Origin: Hamiltosporidium magnivora | Lineage: Eukaryota > Microsporidia > Dubosqiidae | Assembly: GCA_004325065.1 (NCBI GenBank) | Contig: PITI01000082.1 | Location: 1-24,122 of the forward strand | DNA: 24,122 nt | Reading direction: 5' to 3' | In this document: positions 1 to 10,389 of the stretch, piece after piece | Position numbering within the stretch: position 1 is the first letter of the stretch | How the letters are laid out: each line of letters begins with the position of its first letter | Position numbers and translations under genes: made by a program | The notes under the pieces: model-generated | Databases searched by the model: none | Told to the model about the DNA's origin: nothing | What the model saw: only the letters and a program-made list of their open reading frames with translations

Positions 1-1740
1 GCGCCATCAATATACGAGTGCAAAGGGTTAACTACATTGTAACCAAAGTATTATATGCTTAAAAGTTTTTACAAAACCTATCATTTTGTGAGTATTCTAT
101 ACATTATGGTGATTTTCTGTCATTAAAATCCAAAGACCATATTTCTCTGTGTTGTTAATTAATTTGAAAGTATCACATTCCTATTGTTCATTTGGAGAAA
201 CCAATTGTGGTATTATTTAAAAAGAATGATCGCCTTTTCTGGAAAAAAAATTCCAATCTATAAATACTTAACTGAATTGAACATAGATCTTGAAACATCT
301 TTATAATACTCAATTACCAAGAAAATAGATGCTATAATGATCCAGTCTGATACAATATTCTTGATTCAATATATTTAAGCAAGAATTTTTGCCTCTTAAG
401 TTCATTGAATATAAATTCGTGTTACAGTTTTTTTCTATTTGAATAAATTATTCGGCCAAATTGACTAATTTAACGTCCTCATCGAAATCAGATTCTTCAT
501 TTACGTTAGTTATCGGTTCTTTCAATTAGGTTACTCTATCTATAATAATTGTAAAATATTTCTTGTTATCATGTTTTATACCATTTGCTTGGTTATTTAT
601 TTGCTTTAAGAAAAGTGTTCGTTGTTTATACCTCTCTTGGCCTTCAATAACAACCAATAAAGCCCTTTCTCAACTCCCTTGGCATTTGTTCTGGTTTATG
701 CCTTATTCGGCGATCAGAAATATATCTTGACTGTCTTTTTAACTAATGCCAACCAAATGCATGCTTTTAATTCAAAGATATCGTATGGTTTCTAGAGGTA
801 CATTCTATCGTAGTTTTTACAAATTTGTTCCAGTTTTCACATAAAACATTACCCCATAATTCCACATAAAAACAAGATTCAAGACAGGTATAGTGTGCCA
901 ATTTTCATAATTTCTTAATTTCATTTATTGAGGTGAGTCATGGGATACGATTCCTACAGTAACGGTGATTATTCGATTTTTATCTCATCTAAAATACATA
1001 TTCTGGTCTGGTATCATAATATAAGCATAGATTTTTACACTTGAGTTTCCTCTCGTTTTTGCACACACGCTTTGAAGGGTTTTTTTTGTAATTCTTGATT
1101 TGTATAATAGGCTTAAATTGGCATCAGTCGCGAGGGGTATACTATAGCTCTTATGCACTTTATCATTTGTTCAATTTGGTCGAATTTAAGCATCTTTGCA
1201 ATTAGTTTCGAAATGATCTACTTTTTTTGCAAAATTCAAGAGTATATCAACATTTTCTACTTCTCGAGAATTATTACTTTAATGAATATACAAGAACAGT
1301 ATTTCATTAGCGTTTACCTTTTTTCTGTATTCATCTTGACGAGGCATTAACACTTTATACTTTGTTCTTCCATGTATTTCTAAACTCTGTGCGAAGTTTG
1401 CGTTTTAATATTTCGGTATTGTTTTGCAGTTTGTCTTTTTTAATTTGGCCATTCTAAATTTTTCTTACCCATATTTCTCTTTTTGGGAAAGTTTTATTCA
1501 TTTAAGATAGGCGTTGTTGGTATTTTCAGCCATGCGAAGTGCTATTATTCTAAATTATGTTCCATACTTTTTTCCCGAACAATTTAGTCTCCCCGGGAAC
1601 ATACTATTTTCGCAACTCAACACAAGTATATTTCTATTGTCTTATGCTTTACAAGATAATACACTCTCTTTGGTTTTTGATCTGAAGTTTATCTTGTCTT
1701 CCCAGTACAGCAAATACCCTATACTCTAAACCAAGGAAGT
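1..1740 (-). pseudogene. Decayed long coding sequence, runs off the left edge
   Basis: Reading the minus strand from an ATG at 1452 down to base 1, one frame runs 484 codons without needing a frameshift. It holds 22 stop codons, where base composition alone would give roughly mid-thirties. Open runs include 61 codons (1170-988), 47 codons (669-529) and 45 codons (447-313). The translation looks protein-like, with an acidic patch (NEESDFDEDV) and segments such as HFAWLKIPTTPI further upstream (1740-1453) in a shifted frame. All three kinds of stop occur, so this is decay rather than a changed code. The minus strand is purine-rich here, as coding strands usually are in AT-rich genomes. I do not recognise the family; a transposon protein is the most likely origin. 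The statistical support is moderate, not decisive. Confidence 0.35.
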
Positions 1741-3071
1741 AATCCTGCTAAAAATGAATTACTCATATATGCAGCTTATTGACTATATTATTCAAGATAA
1801 ATTGTAGAATATATATTTTACGGCTTAAAAATTGGTGTAACAATGTCTTTCAACTAAGTATATGAGTTTGACCGTACTTCTTCGAATCGGATACGTGTAT
1901 GATTACTACTGCTATCATTTATTATTGCAAATATTTTATAGAGTAATTATCTTATAGAAAATAGCAATGTCTTTCAAACATGTATCATTTGTTAGTGACT
2001 ATCTTTGTTTATGTCCAGTTCAATAACCTATTCCGTCCTTGATTCCAATATTAGGTTTTCTATAGCAAAAAAGTTAGATAACTAATAAAGAAGAGATAAT
2101 TGTCACTGTAAAAATTTCTAAAGAATGTAGTATAATTTTCGCAAAAATATTATAGAGCCTAAGCTGAACGACAGTTTATAACATGAAAAGCAAAATTTAT
2201 AAATTATTCGTTGTACAGAATCTACTTTCGGATTTATTTTTCATGATCTTTTAAGGCTCTACCGAAATATCACTTTTCCGTTTTGATATTAATCTCTTAA
2301 TCTTTCTTTATGTAATCAAGTATACCCTAGTTTTTAAAAATTTGACATCAATAAGCATTTTATATGATATCTAGGTGTTTTTTTGAAAAATTCATGCCAT
2401 CCTCGGCTGTTTATATATTCTTTATTAAAAGCAACATAATACAAAGCTGCTGATTTGCTTCATGAACACTGATTAAAGCCCCCAATATGTTATTCCGTAG
2501 AGATGCTTGACCATGCCTTTACATATGAACCAAATTATTACAATAAACCGTCTTTGTGTAAGTAATCTGGAATTCGGGTAATTGCTCTTCGAGCAAAAGC
2601 CCTCTTGAGAAGTTTTTGTAAATCAAATATATAAGCCCGCACTTGAATCAGTCAGTTTAGGTAGTTTAAGATGTTTATACTTTATTAATAGCATAAAATA
2701 TTCGTGAAGAGTAATTGGTTTCCCTATGAAGAAATTTTAGATATAAATTTGCGGTTTCTTATTGGAAAGTTAATTTTAATAAAAATAATACCATCAAGCG
2801 AGGTATGATTTCGAATTGTTAGTCAATACAGGTTCACCAAATAAAAATTGTACGGGCCTATTTTATCATTTTTGAGTCACAATCTAAGTTATAAAATAAC
2901 AATTTTATGTCAACTAATTAGATGAAAAGATATAACATTCAAGTATAAATTGACTTTGAAACCGCTAAAACACATGATTATCTTGAAAATGCTGGTTTAT
3001 TATATAATCACAAATTTTTTTGCTTTGTGGGGTCAAGAATCATTTTAATAACAAATGCCTCGGAATGATTA
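1741..3071. other. AT-rich stretch without a visible gene
   Basis: No open frame on either strand is longer or more protein-like than expected by chance. No tRNA boxes, tandem arrays or clear inverted repeats were seen. It lies between two minus-strand relic areas and may be more heavily decayed DNA of the same origin. Confidence 0.5.
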
Positions 3072-4080
3072 ATTTGTACAATTTAAGTTTAAATTATACA
3101 CTCGAAATTTTTTCTGTATCCAAGCCTTCTCGATGATTCTTTGGAACGACCTCTCTAAAATATTTTCCCCTCTGTGTCTCTTCCTGAGAATCACGACTTC
3201 TTTTTACGTTTTTTCTTGTCATAGTATATCTCAGTAACTTGTATGATATGCGGCGTCAGAAATTACCCCAAAACACGATTAAGCGCATATATATCAAATG
3301 TTCGTAATATAAAGTTTAATACTTGGATTATTGGCATTCGGGTGTTTTTTTCGCGTCGAGCACCGATTCCCAAATTTTCATCGCTGCGATTTTTTTATTT
3401 TATTCAAAAACTTGTCTCTCTGTTTAATGTAATACACAATGTCGCGGAAACATGAGCCAAATAGACAAGGTGCAATCATACCTCTTTCTCCATAGTTTTT
3501 GATTTTATTTCTTTCCGCCTGGTTTTGCTTATTTTTTTTAGCATTTAAAAGCTTCGGCGCAGTTATTTCTCATATAAAATTTTTTAGCTCTGTCTTGCTA
3601 ATGCATCATTCCTTCAGATCCTCCTTTACTTCAAGCAAAATAATTAGAAGTTAATCAGATGGACCCTTGTTACGGAATCACATATTATCCCAATGCAATA
3701 GCGTGTTCTTTAAGAAATAGCAATAAGAAGGAAGATTTTGACGTAGTACTTTGGATCGCACGCAGCAAGATCGACTCGAAAAAGGGATTTAATATTAGCG
3801 ACATATGTTGTGATAATCTCTTCTTATGTGTTTTTGCAAGTTTGGCTTGTGTTTGTGAAATGATTATATGTAGAAGTAGGTAGGTTTAAAATACGCCTGT
3901 GAGTGTGAATTTTAATTTTGCACCCTTCTCGCTAATTTGCCTATTTCGGCGTCGTTTGTAGTTTTATTTTGATATTCTTGATATTCTTGGCAAATTTTTT
4001 TTCCTATACCAATTCCATTCTCAGTTCATTGCAATATTTTTGTAAAATCTAAAAGACAAAAAAAATAAAATAAATTACAT
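3072..4080 (-). pseudogene. Fragments of decayed minus-strand coding DNA
   Basis: Several minus-strand pieces look protein-like but are split among frames. One run of 44 codons (3203-3072) is rich in Lys, Arg and Glu and begins KEVVILRKRHRGEN. Another, from about 3400 to 3320, contains the phrase MKIWESVLDAKKTPECQ. A third is open for 66 codons (3885-3688). Base composition is visibly less AT-rich than in the right half of the window. Plus-strand ORFs of 70 and 74 codons overlap these pieces (3243-3455 and 3659-3883) but have no supporting signal. The family is unknown. This may be part of the same element as the relic at 1-1740 or a separate one. Confidence 0.28.
3971..3988. repeat. Short direct repeat, two 9-base units
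   Basis: GATATTCTT occurs twice head to tail. A minor microsatellite-like feature with no evident role. Confidence 0.6.
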
Positions 4081-4412
4081 TACATGTTTTTCTAATGTTT
4101 TTCGGTTTAAGTTTGATATCTTTCTCATTGAAAAAATTCGAATGTTTTGATTCTTTGCATCGTATTTATATTCTAAGCTGCTTTGTAGGCAAATTCACCC
4201 TTTTCAAATTCGAAAGTATATTATAAAACAAATTTTTTTAAGTCAGTATGATAGAATTAAATTTTTAAGTTGTTTTTTACATTTAAATATACGCCTAGAC
4301 TTTTTAGATATGAAATAAAATCTGTTTCTCTAAACTTAACATCTGTTAATTATTTTCGAGTAATGCCACGATTATGACTTACTTCGAAATTTAATGCATT
4401 GGAAAAACGCAG

Positions 4413-4427
4413 ACACCAAACTGGTGT
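4413..4427. repeat. Small inverted repeat
   Basis: ACACCA and TGGTGT form a perfect 6-base inverted repeat with a 3-base loop. It stands out because the surrounding DNA is AT-rich, but a 6-base stem can arise by chance. Confidence 0.4.
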
Positions 4428-5200
4428 TCCGAACATGAAATAATTCTTGCCATTGCTCATAAATCGTATACAAGCAATAATAATACGTAGAAATAAAAAG
4501 GAAACATCCCCAAGGTTTAATTACTTAAAAAAATAATCACACTTTTTTTGGCGAATAAAATAATAGATTGTATCAAATCCTAATTATATAATAAACATGT
4601 TTTTTTCTACTTTTTAAGGAAATTAGCGGTAAATATTTGTCAAATTTTAGTTCTAATATTTTCGGCTGCATGACAAATATTAAATTAGGTTCAATGCTAA
4701 CATGTATTTCGTTTTATATATGATTACCCTAAAAGTAATAATTCACTTGAAATTTTTATTTGGAATAATATTTTCGAATGCTGGTCATTCTAGCTATTAT
4801 TGAAACATTTGTTATCCAAAGAAAAAGGTGGTAAGATCCTAAATTTTTTTTAATAATATTATTTCATACAAAAAAACAATTTTTTCGAACAAAAAATAAT
4901 GCAGAAGAAGAATAAATATAGCAAAAATGAAAGCAGAATGTTCTAAATATAGATGCTACACTTAGATCGGCAAAAACAAAAAAAAATAGGTCAGGGCTAA
5001 AATTTAAATTGAATCGACCTAAAGCAGAAAAATATACCAATTAAAAAAGATACGGAAATCTCTTTAAAAAAATAGAATAGAATAGCGTAAAAACAAAAAC
5101 ATACCTACATATAAAATCTCAGAATACGCGAACTAGATTAGGTAATAATACCGAATTTAAAAAATTAGAAACCTGGCTGGATTAAAGTTTATGAAGATCG

Positions 5201-5219
5201 ATAAAGCTTTCAGCTTTAT
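5201..5219. repeat. Perfect 8-base inverted repeat
   Basis: ATAAAGCT and AGCTTTAT are perfect reverse complements separated by TTC. It lies about 345 bases past the relict end of paralogue gene 1. There is no T-run arrangement typical of a terminator, and the function is unknown. Confidence 0.5.
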
Positions 5220-5563
5220 TTGTTTTGAATTTAAAGTATTTCTTTTTAACGAGTTAATAGCTATTTTAAGATGACCGTAGCTATTGGCAGAATATAACAC
5301 ATATTTTGCTGAAGGTAAAAGTATTCCTCTGATCAATCTAAATATTTAAATTTAAGGTATATCCATTTTTATTTCGATCGTAAAGTAATAGATTGTTTGT
5401 TCGCTTTTGCTTTATAATAATAACTGAAAAAAAATGAATTGAGCCAAAAAAAATTATATATATTTATATTTTACTTTTAATTCGCGAGACTATAGACATA
5501 TTTTTTTACCAAGGTTAGTTTTGTCTTGAGACACATAAACTAAAAGCTTTTCTATAAACTTTA

Positions 5564-5644
5564 TTATAAATGCAGAATCTTCTTTAGCTTCTTATAATTA
5601 TTTTCGTAACGTCCTAAATCTCGAGAAATTATACCATTTAAAAA
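5564..5644 (-). pseudogene. Relict 3' end of paralogue gene 1 behind a nonsense codon
   Basis: After the stop codon of gene 1 the same frame stays open for 26 more codons and ends at a TAA (5566-5564). The translation (FLNGIISRDL and onward to KKILHL) matches the C-terminus of gene 3 (LLNGIIAQDI to KELFHL). The restored total length would be exactly 171 codons, as in genes 3 and 4. The old stop reads TAATAAA, so an AATAAA signal overlaps it just as in the RhoGAP gene. The interrupting codon aligns with a GAA in gene 3, so one G-to-T change explains it. Either the gene is a recent pseudogene, it makes a shortened product, or this is a sequencing error. Confidence 0.8.
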
Positions 5645-6079
5645 TTAAAATAATTCAAATCTATGAAATTCCAGAGATTTTTTCTGTAAGCATAGAAGCA
5701 TTTCATTGTAAATTGTTTCTCGTTTAACAAAAATGTCAAGAATATTTTCTCTAATTATAGGAACTTCTTTTTCGGAATTTACATTAAATTTAAAACTACG
5801 CTTCATTTTCAATCCAAAACGATCTATTTCCATAAAACAAAACAGCTTACATCTTGCAATAAATATAAAAAGGGTTGTTATTCTGTTTAAATTTATATTG
5901 GAACTTATCAAACCATTAGTGTTGCGTCGAAAATACAACAGGGCTTGAATATATGTAAAATGGGTATGGAATAAGTGATTCAAGAAAGCATTAAATTCCA
6001 TCCAGAAAATATCATCATTTCTGATGACATCTACTATGGCCGTTTGACATTTCTCTGATTCTGCCCTATGACTCGACAT
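5645..6079 (-). CDS. Family paralogue gene 1 (subtype A), truncated at 144 residues
   Basis: Unknown protein of a four-member family in this window; no known domain recognised. It aligns without gaps to gene 3: conserved E9-K10, an FLNHLFHTHFTYIQ block at residues 32-45, KLF near 78-80, and the RETIYNEMLL block at 120-129 followed by K134. Most of it looks alpha-helical, with no signal peptide and no convincing membrane segment. Codon 145 is TAA where gene 3 has GAA, so the product lacks 26 conserved C-terminal residues. The start is supported by the other members, three of which begin MS, and by the shared promoter. A plus-strand ORF at 5733-5948 is its antisense shadow. Confidence 0.7.
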   Translation of the reverse strand: MSSHRAESEKCQTAIVDVIRNDDIFWMEFNAFLNHLFHTHFTYIQALLYFRRNTNGLISSNINLNRITTLFIFIARCKLFCFMEIDRFGLKMKRSFKFNVNSEKEVPIIRENILDIFVKRETIYNEMLLCLQKKSLEFHRFELF

Positions 6080-6139
6080 ATGGCAGAGAATTAAAATTAT
6101 ATATATAGAAATATAATTTAATTTAATTCAATCCAGATG
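6080..6139 (-). promoter_or_regulatory. Promoter of paralogue gene 1
   Basis: On the plus strand, 6096-6107 reads ATTATATATATA, one base different from the box of genes 2 and 3. It corresponds to a TATA-like box 17-28 bases before the start. AATCCAGATG (6130-6139), a two-base variant of the palindrome AATCTAGATT, begins 51 bases upstream. The minus strand has CTGCC directly before the start, resembling the CCC-like motifs reported near microsporidian start codons. Confidence 0.6.
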
Positions 6140-6690
6140 TTAAAAAAATCTTTTCTTAAATCCTTAATATTTTGTTTGACTTATTAGGTAATAACATTAT
6201 TAAAAATCAGTAAAAAAATTAGGTTATCAATTAATTTTTTAAATTAAAATTTTAACAGAGATTATTTCATTTGGTTGCAAAATATTCTTATTTCGATAAC
6301 ATTTATTAAAAAAACAACTTAAATGTTAGAAATAATCTCTTAAATAGCTTGGTTCATAAAATTTAAATTAAATTTATTGATACTTTTTTCAAAACACTTA
6401 TTTTATAATAAACGCCAATTTTGAATTCTTACAAAATTATATTGTGCCTAGGGATTTTTAAAGTCAAAAAGCGTTGATTTTTTTTATACAAGAGTACATA
6501 AATAAATACGTTTATAAAATACATTTTAGTTTTTTCGATTTACAAATGCAGAGGTTTTAGATGAATAGTTTGTTTAAGTTGAGTATCAAGAAGCTGCAGT
6601 ATTGGTCAACATGCCTCCATATTACATAAAAGTATTGCGTCTTTAACTCAATTAGAATTGATGGCTATGATAATAAATGACAAGTGATAT
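6140..6690 (-). repeat. Upstream block of gene 1, weakly like those of genes 2-4
   Basis: Short matches fall at the same distances from the start codon as in the other three copies. Examples are a CTTAATATTTTGTTTGACTT stretch near 6160-6180 and a TTTAACTC to GATGGC stretch near 6640-6670. The similarity is much weaker than between the blocks of genes 2, 3 and 4, consistent with gene 1 being the most diverged or least constrained copy. No gene is visible in this block. Confidence 0.35.
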
Positions 6691-6748
6691 CATCAGCCAC
6701 GTATAAAGATAAATATACTTTTCATTCGTTTTTTTGTTAACTATAAAA

Positions 6749-7310
6749 ATGGTGATAGGAAAAGCACATTCGACTATTGAACTAGGAAGCTTTTAAAAAA
6801 ATGATCGAGACAAATATTTCTAAAATAAGGAGTTAAATAGCAGGGAATCAGGAAGAAAATATTGTATCAGAACAAATTGGGATATCAAAAATTATAACAG
6901 TACACAGGTTTTCTAGAACTGTACAAAATAAATAGAAATCGAGCTCGGAAAAAATCGACACATTAAAAGGAAATTCTAAATTAGTATCTTCAAAGCTCTG
7001 TTGGAGAAATTTTCATAGACATGAGAAAGCTAATACCTGAAAAAAATATCTCAATAACAAAACATTTAAATAAAATTTACGTCTAAACATGATATTTACA
7101 TAGCCTTGGTGTAATATAAATCATTCCTGGTTTGCATTCTAAAAAATCTTACAAAAATACAGGCAAAGAGATAATTTGAAACAACAGTTTAGTATATTTG
7201 AGATATTCTTTGTTAATAGATTGGTCAATATCTTGTTTATAGTCTTGAAAGCATGGCTAAATATAAATGAAATTTACAATAATGAAGAAATTGGAACAAG
7301 ATAAATAACA
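6749..7310 (+). pseudogene. Decayed transposase, possibly Tc1/mariner-like
   Basis: An ATG at 6749 gives MVIGKAHSTIELGSF. After a one-base frameshift, the frame from 6801 continues to 7038 with only two stops. The core reads VSEQIGISKIITVHRFSRT, a plausible helix-turn-helix. Tc1-like transposases typically begin with a GK-(x)-LS-(x)-ER-G segment followed by a helix-turn-helix of the type G-S-(x)-TV-(x)-RF, which this resembles. A later open run (about 7146-7301) contains KILQKYRQRDNLKQQF, in the place where such proteins have a basic linker. The catalytic DDE part is not recognisable here, and no terminal inverted repeats were found. The family call is inference from pattern, not from a search. 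Confidence 0.4.
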
Positions 7311-8228
7311 TTTTTTTAAAGAATGTGTATTTTATACTGTTTCTATCATATACTATACGAGTCTATTCCTCATGCCCGAAGTTTATATATTGCAATACAC
7401 TTTTCTAGTAGAAAGCCACAGTTATCAATAGGTATTTATAATATATTTTGTATAGTGCATTGCAACTCTACACAAAATCAATATGATATACCGCAATTTA
7501 TGTTTACGAAAAATTCTTGTATTTTTATATATTATACTAAATTATCGTATCTATCCCAAAAAACTCGACAAAGATGTATTACAGAGCAATTTTTTGTATG
7601 CAAAATGTCTACTATTTAAAAAGAAGGTATCATAAAAACGGTACAACTTAACTTTAATATGGAAAAATTCTTTCGCAAAATTATTTAGGGACAAAAAAAA
7701 CAGATAAAACGAATCAGCAGACTTTATGTAATGTCTAACTAAATGAAAATCTCCAAAAATTCTAAAAATAATTTGATTTTGTTAAGAGCAGATAAATTAA
7801 TTTATTCTAATGAACCAAAAAATACATTAAAAACCAATATTTACTCAATCCAAACCGAAAATTTATGCAATAAAGGTATCTAAATGAAGCAAAAACAAAT
7901 AATATAAGACATAAAATAAAATTTAATTTAAATAGTTTTGAAAATTTTATGTTCATATTTTTTATGAATTCGATAAGTGCAGCTTTCGATGAAAATATCA
8001 AAAAAAAATTATACTGACAACTTACGCGAATTTCATAATATCTTTGCATTAATGCAACTACGAAACTAGCCATTTTAAGTTTTTGCATCTATCTATTATA
8101 GACAAACCCGAGAAATTTTATCGATTTCTGAGCCAGTAGATATAAATAAATTCTTTTTTCACAATCAAACTTGATCAAAGAATCCTCGGATTGTAGGGAA
8201 TTTATTTCTACAAACTATAGAATAGTCA
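7311..8228. other. AT-rich gap, no supported gene
   Basis: Open frames of 98 codons (7323-7619, plus) and 93 codons (7807-8088, minus) occur. In DNA this AT-rich and this long, about one frame of that size is expected by chance. Neither has a shared promoter, a paralogue or a recognisable motif. The minus-strand one ends with a hydrophobic, Phe/Leu/Tyr-rich section that could mimic membrane helices. I treat both as unproven. Confidence 0.4.
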
Positions 8229-8321
8229 ATGATAGTAGAAAAAATTCTAAGCCAAGTCTTTGGAGGATTCGACGGGTGCAAAAATGATAAATCGAATCTG
8301 TATTTCGTCCCGATCGAATAA
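8229..8321 (+). pseudogene. Short transposase-like relic
   Basis: A 30-codon frame holds VFGGFDGCKNDKSNLYFVPI. This resembles the segment after the first catalytic Asp in DDE transposases: WVFGG-(x)-FFLVPVE in Merlin/ISXO2-like proteins, or VWGGF-(x)-G-SNL-F in Tc1-like ones. The frame then meets TAA TAG and continues as further broken pieces to about 8480. Too short for a firm family assignment. Confidence 0.3.
8265..8276. repeat. Motif shared with 18338-18349
   Basis: GGATTCGACGGG here and GGGTTCGACGGG at 18338 match at 11 of 12 bases. Both are preceded by GAAAAA(A)TTCT at nearly the same spacing (16-17 bases) and followed by a G-rich to A-rich turn. GC-rich runs are rare in this window, so common ancestry of two relics is likelier than chance. 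Confidence 0.45.
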
Positions 8322-8324
8322 TAG

Positions 8325-9171
8325 TTTTTTTATGCACTGAATGAAGAAGCGATGCTAAAAATAAAGCTTATAGGGGCAAATTTGAACTTAAAGACCTAAG
8401 TTCTCTAGTCCGATTCTAGGGTGTGTAGAATTCTTGCACTATAAGGCAAGGTTAAATTAGGCTGTGTAGAATGCTCAAACATATATAAATTTGATTCTTA
8501 AGATATTTATTAAGATGTTAGATGTCATAAAAAACATATATAATATTCAAATATTGAAATAATCGAAATTAATAAAAAATATAAAAAAATGAGCAGCAAT
8601 TTTAAATTTAAATGGTTTTAGCATCAAAACATATAACAAATATTTCGTTTGAATTAAAATAACATGTGAGAAGAGTTTAAAGGAAAACCAGATGAGCTTT
8701 TAGAAAATATATGAGTAATTAAAAAATTCAAAACCAGATTTACTGGTATTGAATTCATAAATAAAAAGAAAATATTGATTTTTTGTGAAATCACTTAAAA
8801 ATCGAAACACTAAGCCATGTGAGAACGAATATTACTTTTTTTAGAAGTAAACTAAGTTTTTCGATATAAAAAAAGTTAGCGCTAGTTATAATACCTTTAA
8901 AAGTCTAAACACATTCGAAATTAAGTGTAAGAAAATTTTTTGTACAATACAATTTGGCGCCATCAAGTGATTTTTAAGTGTTTAAATCAACTTTTTACAC
9001 ATAAATGCTAAATCGAGGCTATAAAAAGAACTAAAGGCTGATCTTGTAGGTTAATTCTTAAATGGATATGCGGAAATAAAAGTGTATACCGCGCATAAAA
9101 ACGCTTATAAGAATTTGGAATATAAAATAAAATATAACTACATGAGATAACAAGAAAAATAATGCTATTCA
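8325..9171. other. A-rich gap with scattered broken fragments
   Basis: No gene. Plus-strand pieces such as ETLSHVRTNITFFRSKLSFS (about 8800-8870) are open for only 20-30 codons. This is probably more decayed plus-strand coding DNA continuing from the relic at 8229. Confidence 0.4.
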
Positions 9172-9543
9172 ATGGACTGCATACAATATGATATTGCGTT
9201 TAAATATTCCGAAACAAAAACAATTGAATGCGAGTTATAAGCCAAATATGTTCACTTAGTTTGTGGAGGAGCGAAATTTCTTGTTTAGTGGGCTTAAATG
9301 GGATTACCACTAGACAACAAAAAAACTTTATTAAAGTCTAATATAACAGCAAATTTTATTATTTATTTTCGGTCTTTTGTTCTTTGAAAAATTAAAGCCT
9401 TTCTTAGATCGATCAAGAATTTGAGTTAAAGCCAAATCAAATTGATACTGGAAAAACATCACTGGAATTTTAGGCACAAAACCTAAATACATAAAAAAAC
9501 ATACATCTTTAACCCAGGCATACCAACGAAAAAATATCTATAA
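9172..9543 (+). pseudogene. Possible decayed plus-strand coding fragment
   Basis: From ATG 9172 a single frame runs 124 codons with seven stops including the final one, somewhat fewer than expected. Open runs begin MDCIQYDIAFKYSETK and MGLPLDNKKTLLKSNI. There is no recognisable family. Support is weak and rests on low stop density and protein-like composition. Confidence 0.25.
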
Positions 9544-9805
9544 TTAAAAACACAAAAATCAAGGAGCGTAAAATGCGTAGATAGAAATTATTAGATCAAA
9601 GTTTAGACCACATCAAAGAATCTTTTTAATGTTAAAAGAATGCTGTATAAAACAGAACTCAAGGCAGAAGTAAGTTAGCAATGACTACAATAAAATAATA
9701 AAATTCTTAAATTTATTTTAAAAATACTGTAGATTATTTTAGAATGTTTATACATTTTCTTTGATAGAAATACACATCTATAACTAAATGAATAATTTTT
9801 AATTA

Positions 9806-9811
9806 TTTATT
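9806..9811 (-). terminator. AATAAA poly(A) signal of gene 2
   Basis: TTTATT on the plus strand is AATAAA on the minus strand, a few bases past the gene 2 stop. AATAAA at or overlapping the stop codon is also seen for the relict end of gene 1 and for the RhoGAP gene, and is common in compact microsporidian genes. Confidence 0.55.
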
Positions 9812-9815
9812 GCAA

Positions 9816-10328
9816 TTATGGTTGACATAAGTTCTTGATCTTACTATAATCTGATTGCATGTTTTTGACATTGGTTACAATAAATGAATTGAATATATCT
9901 ATCAGATTATATTTTGATTCTTCGGTTGCTTTTCTGCAAATTTTAAGCATTAATTCATTTAAAACCGTTTCTCTTTCAAAAAATGCAAGAGGAATATCAT
10001 CTAAACTAGAAAACAAACTTTCTGTATTGTGGTTCTTATTAAAATCATAATAATATGTCAGTGCAAGATTAAGGCTTGCTATTTTTCTGAAAATCACCAA
10101 TTTTTGATGTGCATTACATGACAGAATACTCATAATCTCGCTGGCTTTATCATTCGATCCATCAATTTCAATACTTTGGATCTGTATAATGCTTTTTATG
10201 TATATATAGTACGTTTCAAATAAGTAATCTAACAATTCTTCTAATAGAAACTCAGATGTATCATTGTTCGTGTTTTTATTGATTTTTTCGAGTTGACATT
10301 TCTCTTCATTTGCACTGGAATTTAACAT
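9816..10328 (-). CDS. Family paralogue gene 2 (subtype B), 170 residues
   Basis: Unknown protein, closest to gene 4: 31 of the last 42 residues are identical, including RKATEESKYNLI and the ending LCQP. Family landmarks are E9-K10, LLDYLFETYYIYI at 32-44, KLVIF near 76-80, RETVLNELMLKI at 119-130, and N-(S)-(F)-I near 147-150. It is one residue shorter than the others, with the gap between residues 60 and 75. It is predicted to be mainly helical and soluble, with no signal peptide. The start is fixed by alignment with the other copies and by the TATA-like box 18-29 bases upstream. The plus ORF at 9859-10050 is its shadow. Function unknown. Confidence 0.82.
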   Translation of the reverse strand: MLNSSANEEKCQLEKINKNTNNDTSEFLLEELLDYLFETYYIYIKSIIQIQSIEIDGSNDKASEIMSILSCNAHQKLVIFRKIASLNLALTYYYDFNKNHNTESLFSSLDDIPLAFFERETVLNELMLKICRKATEESKYNLIDIFNSFIVTNVKNMQSDYSKIKNLCQP

Positions 10329-10389
10329 AAGTGCAGAAATTATAAATTATATTTATACGAAATAATGGAGTTATATCTTAATCTAGATT
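10329..10389 (-). promoter_or_regulatory. Promoter of paralogue gene 2
   Basis: ATTATATTTATA (10346-10357, plus strand) is identical to the box of gene 3 and reads TATAAATATAAT in the sense of the gene. The perfect palindrome AATCTAGATT (10380-10389) starts 52 bases before the start codon. TGCAC lies just before the ATG, where gene 4 has TGCCC. Confidence 0.7.

Larger units (their letters stand above)
4081..5563. other. Intergenic AT-rich DNA with an A-rich section
   Basis: No credible gene. From about 4880 to 5190 the plus strand is strongly A-rich and gives short lysine-rich fragments broken by many stops, possibly a far-decayed plus-strand relic. Two small perfect inverted repeats (4413-4427 and 5201-5219) lie in this gap. 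Its right end is the 3' flank of paralogue gene 1. Confidence 0.5.

Noticed and set aside
1..1452. Reassigned stop codons (an alternative genetic code) as the cause of the interrupted frame
   Set aside because: TAA, TAG and TGA all occur inside the frame, while the intact genes in the window end normally at TAA or TGA.
5733..5948. Plus-strand ORF opposite gene 1, and similar ones opposite genes 2 and 4
   Set aside because: They are antisense shadows of conserved minus-strand genes.
7323..7619. 98-codon plus-strand ORF as a gene
   Set aside because: About one frame of this size is expected by chance in DNA of this length and composition; it has no motif, paralogue or promoter.
7807..8088. 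93-codon minus-strand ORF with hydrophobic end as a membrane protein
   Set aside because: Phe/Leu/Ile/Tyr-rich stretches arise by themselves in AT-rich DNA; no family promoter and no homologue in the window.
8393..8440. A tRNA-like segment (AGTCCGATTCTAGGGTG)
   Set aside because: It does not fit the B-box consensus and no cloverleaf partner arms were found upstream.
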